The position numbers and the translations under genes were made by a program. The notes beneath the pieces were generated by a model. That model ran no database searches and was not told the DNA's origin. It saw only the letters and a list, made by a program, of their open reading frames with translations. Of a stretch of 7,814 bases of DNA, positions 6,971 to 7,814 are shown one piece after another; within the stretch, counting starts at the first letter, position 1, and each line of letters begins with the position of its first letter. Source of the stretch: Hungateiclostridiaceae bacterium UBA3922 (GTDB lineage: Bacteria > Bacillota > Clostridia > Acetivibrionales > DTU013). Where the stretch lies: the NCBI GenBank assembly GCA_002386045.1, contig DGEQ01000059.1:1-7814 (forward strand), read 5' to 3'.

Positions 6971-7149
6971 TCAATTACGGTTTCCTGTCCGTTGCAGGTT
7001 TCCTGCCTGCAGCCGATCCTCTGCCGATTACCGGTCCCCGGCAGGTTACCGGTCCCGTGTCATGCACTGTTACCCTGTCAGTTACCATTCCTCTGCCAGT
7101 TACCTTACCCTGTCAGTCACTGTTCTCCGGTCGATTGCCAGACGACCGG
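6971..7149. repeat. Degenerate 18-nt tandem repeat array (about 10 units)
   Basis: Read on the plus strand, the consensus by eye is YCAGTTACCGGTCCCCTG. Six exactly 18-nt units run without a gap from 6988 to 7095 (6988, 7006, 7024, 7042, 7060, 7078). They are flanked by a 17-nt unit at 6971-6987, a 17-nt unit at 7096-7112, an 18-nt unit at 7113-7130 and a 19-nt unit at 7131-7149. The best units (7024, 7042 and 7078) match the consensus at 15 of 18 positions and the poorest at about 12. Weaker traces lie at 6951-6970 and 7150-7170. Because 18 is a multiple of three, two plus-strand frames stay open and read as hexapeptide repeats, but there is no ribosome binding site, so I do not call a gene. 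It fills the gap between yhbY and the convergent DUF4364 gene and enters the 3' end of the latter. Confidence 0.8.
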
Positions 7150-7748
7150 TCCATTGTCAGTGATCCTATGATTTCCGAATAGATGGCCGAAGAATGCTTT
7201 TTCCAATTCTCGCAAACGGATAAAGCGTCTTTTTTTGTGCCGACGGTTGCCTTGAGTTCGATCAGGGGGAAGTCCTTTTCCCTCATTTTGCATATGACCA
7301 GGTATTTGTCTTCACTTTCGGGTATGTATTCGGCAGTTATCAGCAGGTCCTCCACTATTTCCCTGCGGGCGGCAGGGATCGTGCTGTCCAGCCGTTTCCT
7401 GATCCCGGATGGTATCTTGGTGACCAGGTACTGCAGTGTTTTTCTGCCGGCATCGGTCAGCGTATAGCTGTCGGACGATCCTTCATGCCCGGCGCCTGCT
7501 GAAGCCGATGCATCTGTTGCCTTTTCCGAAGCGTTTCCGGCGTATTGCACATCCTTTGCCACTGAGACCATTTTGCCTTCACACAGTTCATTCAGGCATT
7601 GCTGCAGCACGAACCAGTTCATCAGGTGCATCTCAAGGATTATTTTCGTCAGCGCATTGTTGCTGACGGGCATGTCCAGCTTTTGCAGGATATACATTAT
7701 GATAAGCTTGTTCTGGACTATTTCTTTGCTGCTTCCAAGAGGATTCAT
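7113..7748 (-). CDS. DUF4364 family protein, winged-helix-like, function unknown
   Basis: It has 211 residues and resembles the DUF4364 (PF14277) family of Clostridia, small proteins with a winged-helix-like N-terminus and no established function. Visible features are helices at residues 8-25 (EIVQNKLIIMYILQKLD), the MNWFVLQQCLNEL recognition-helix-like segment (43-55), a wing with SYTLTDAGRKTLQYL (94-108), and a C-terminal part ending CENWKKHSSAIYSEIIGSL (179-197). The ATG at 7748 was chosen because GGGGTG (7760-7755) lies 6 nt upstream; a TTG at 7778 is in frame but less likely. Two oddities are seen. Residues about 69-93 form a low-complexity Ala/Ser/Gly/Asp insert between helix and wing. 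Residues 198-211 and the stop codon are encoded inside the 18-nt repeat array. It is convergent to yhbY and has its own promoter. Confidence 0.85.
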   Translation of the reverse strand: MNPLGSSKEIVQNKLIIMYILQKLDMPVSNNALTKIILEMHLMNWFVLQQCLNELCEGKMVSVAKDVQYAGNASEKATDASASAGAGHEGSSDSYTLTDAGRKTLQYLVTKIPSGIRKRLDSTIPAARREIVEDLLITAEYIPESEDKYLVICKMREKDFPLIELKATVGTKKDALSVCENWKKHSSAIYSEIIGSLTMDRSSGNRPENSD

Positions 7749-7790
7749 CTGCTCCACCCCGGTGTGAACTGTTTGCAAATCATTGTATAA

Positions 7791-7799
7791 ATTATAACA
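7791..7799 (-). promoter_or_regulatory. Extended -10 promoter element for the DUF4364 gene
   Basis: On the minus strand, TGTTATAAT (7799-7791) is a perfect TATAAT with a TG extended -10. The transcript would start near 7784, giving a 5' untranslated region of about 36 nt before the ATG at 7748. The matching -35 would fall at about 7813-7819, cut by the window edge, so it cannot be judged. Confidence 0.7.
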
Positions 7800-7814
7800 T
7801 ATTGTTACGGCCAG

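Noticed and set aside
6971..7149. CRISPR array
   Set aside because: The units are contiguous with no spacers, only 18 nt long and degenerate, and there is no cas gene nearby.
6957..7182. Two overlapping plus-strand open frames with hexapeptide-like repeats
   Set aside because: They start at TTG without a Shine-Dalgarno. Their openness follows from an 18-nt repeat lacking stops in those frames, and neither translation resembles a known protein.
7230..7236. T run as a plus-strand terminator for yhbY
   Set aside because: There is no good stem before it, and it encodes the Lys-Lys-Asp of the minus-strand gene (TKKDAL).

Overview
The window looks like the left end of a metagenome or genome contig from an anaerobic Firmicute of class Clostridia. 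This rests on three things: the gene order, an L27 precursor carrying the Firmicute-type cleavable N-terminus next to its protease gene, and a DUF4364-family gene. Composition is moderately GC-rich and AGG is a frequent arginine codon throughout. The genus cannot be named from the sequence. The first 35 bases are not genomic: positions 3-35 are the Illumina Nextera Read 1 / Tn5 mosaic-end adapter, so the first gene has an artificial start.

Layout. (1) Positions 37-2694, plus strand: a 5'-truncated radical SAM protein (TIGR03960 type) fused to a DUF2344/TIGR03936 domain. (2) 2750-4048: ribonuclease G/E with a TTG start. (3) 4084-4113: a strong extended -10 promoter, then an untranslated leader of about 177 nt with long-range base pairing, which is a candidate L21 leader. 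(4) 4297-5227: rplU (L21), prp (the cysteine protease that trims L27) and rpmA (L27), tightly packed or overlapping, closed by an intrinsic terminator at 5240-5269. (5) 5287-6561: obgE, then yhbY at 6597-6899, both linked to ribosome assembly. (6) 6900-7112: an intergenic region between convergent genes, mostly a degenerate 18-nt tandem repeat array. (7) 7113-7748, minus strand: a DUF4364-family winged-helix-like protein whose last codons and stop lie inside the repeat array. Its own extended -10 promoter lies at the right edge of the window.

Plus-strand genes 1 to 6 form the conserved Firmicute ribosome and RNA-processing neighbourhood: RNA processing (RNase G/E), two 50S proteins, the L27 maturation protease, and the 50S assembly factors ObgE and YhbY. 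In many relatives this cluster continues with nadD, yqeK and rsfS. Here it stops after yhbY and meets the convergent DUF4364 gene.

I did not find a clearly new biological system. The most unusual local features are the 18-nt repeat array that has become part of the DUF4364 coding sequence, the structured rplU leader, and the radical SAM fusion. Most of the rest is well-conserved housekeeping.
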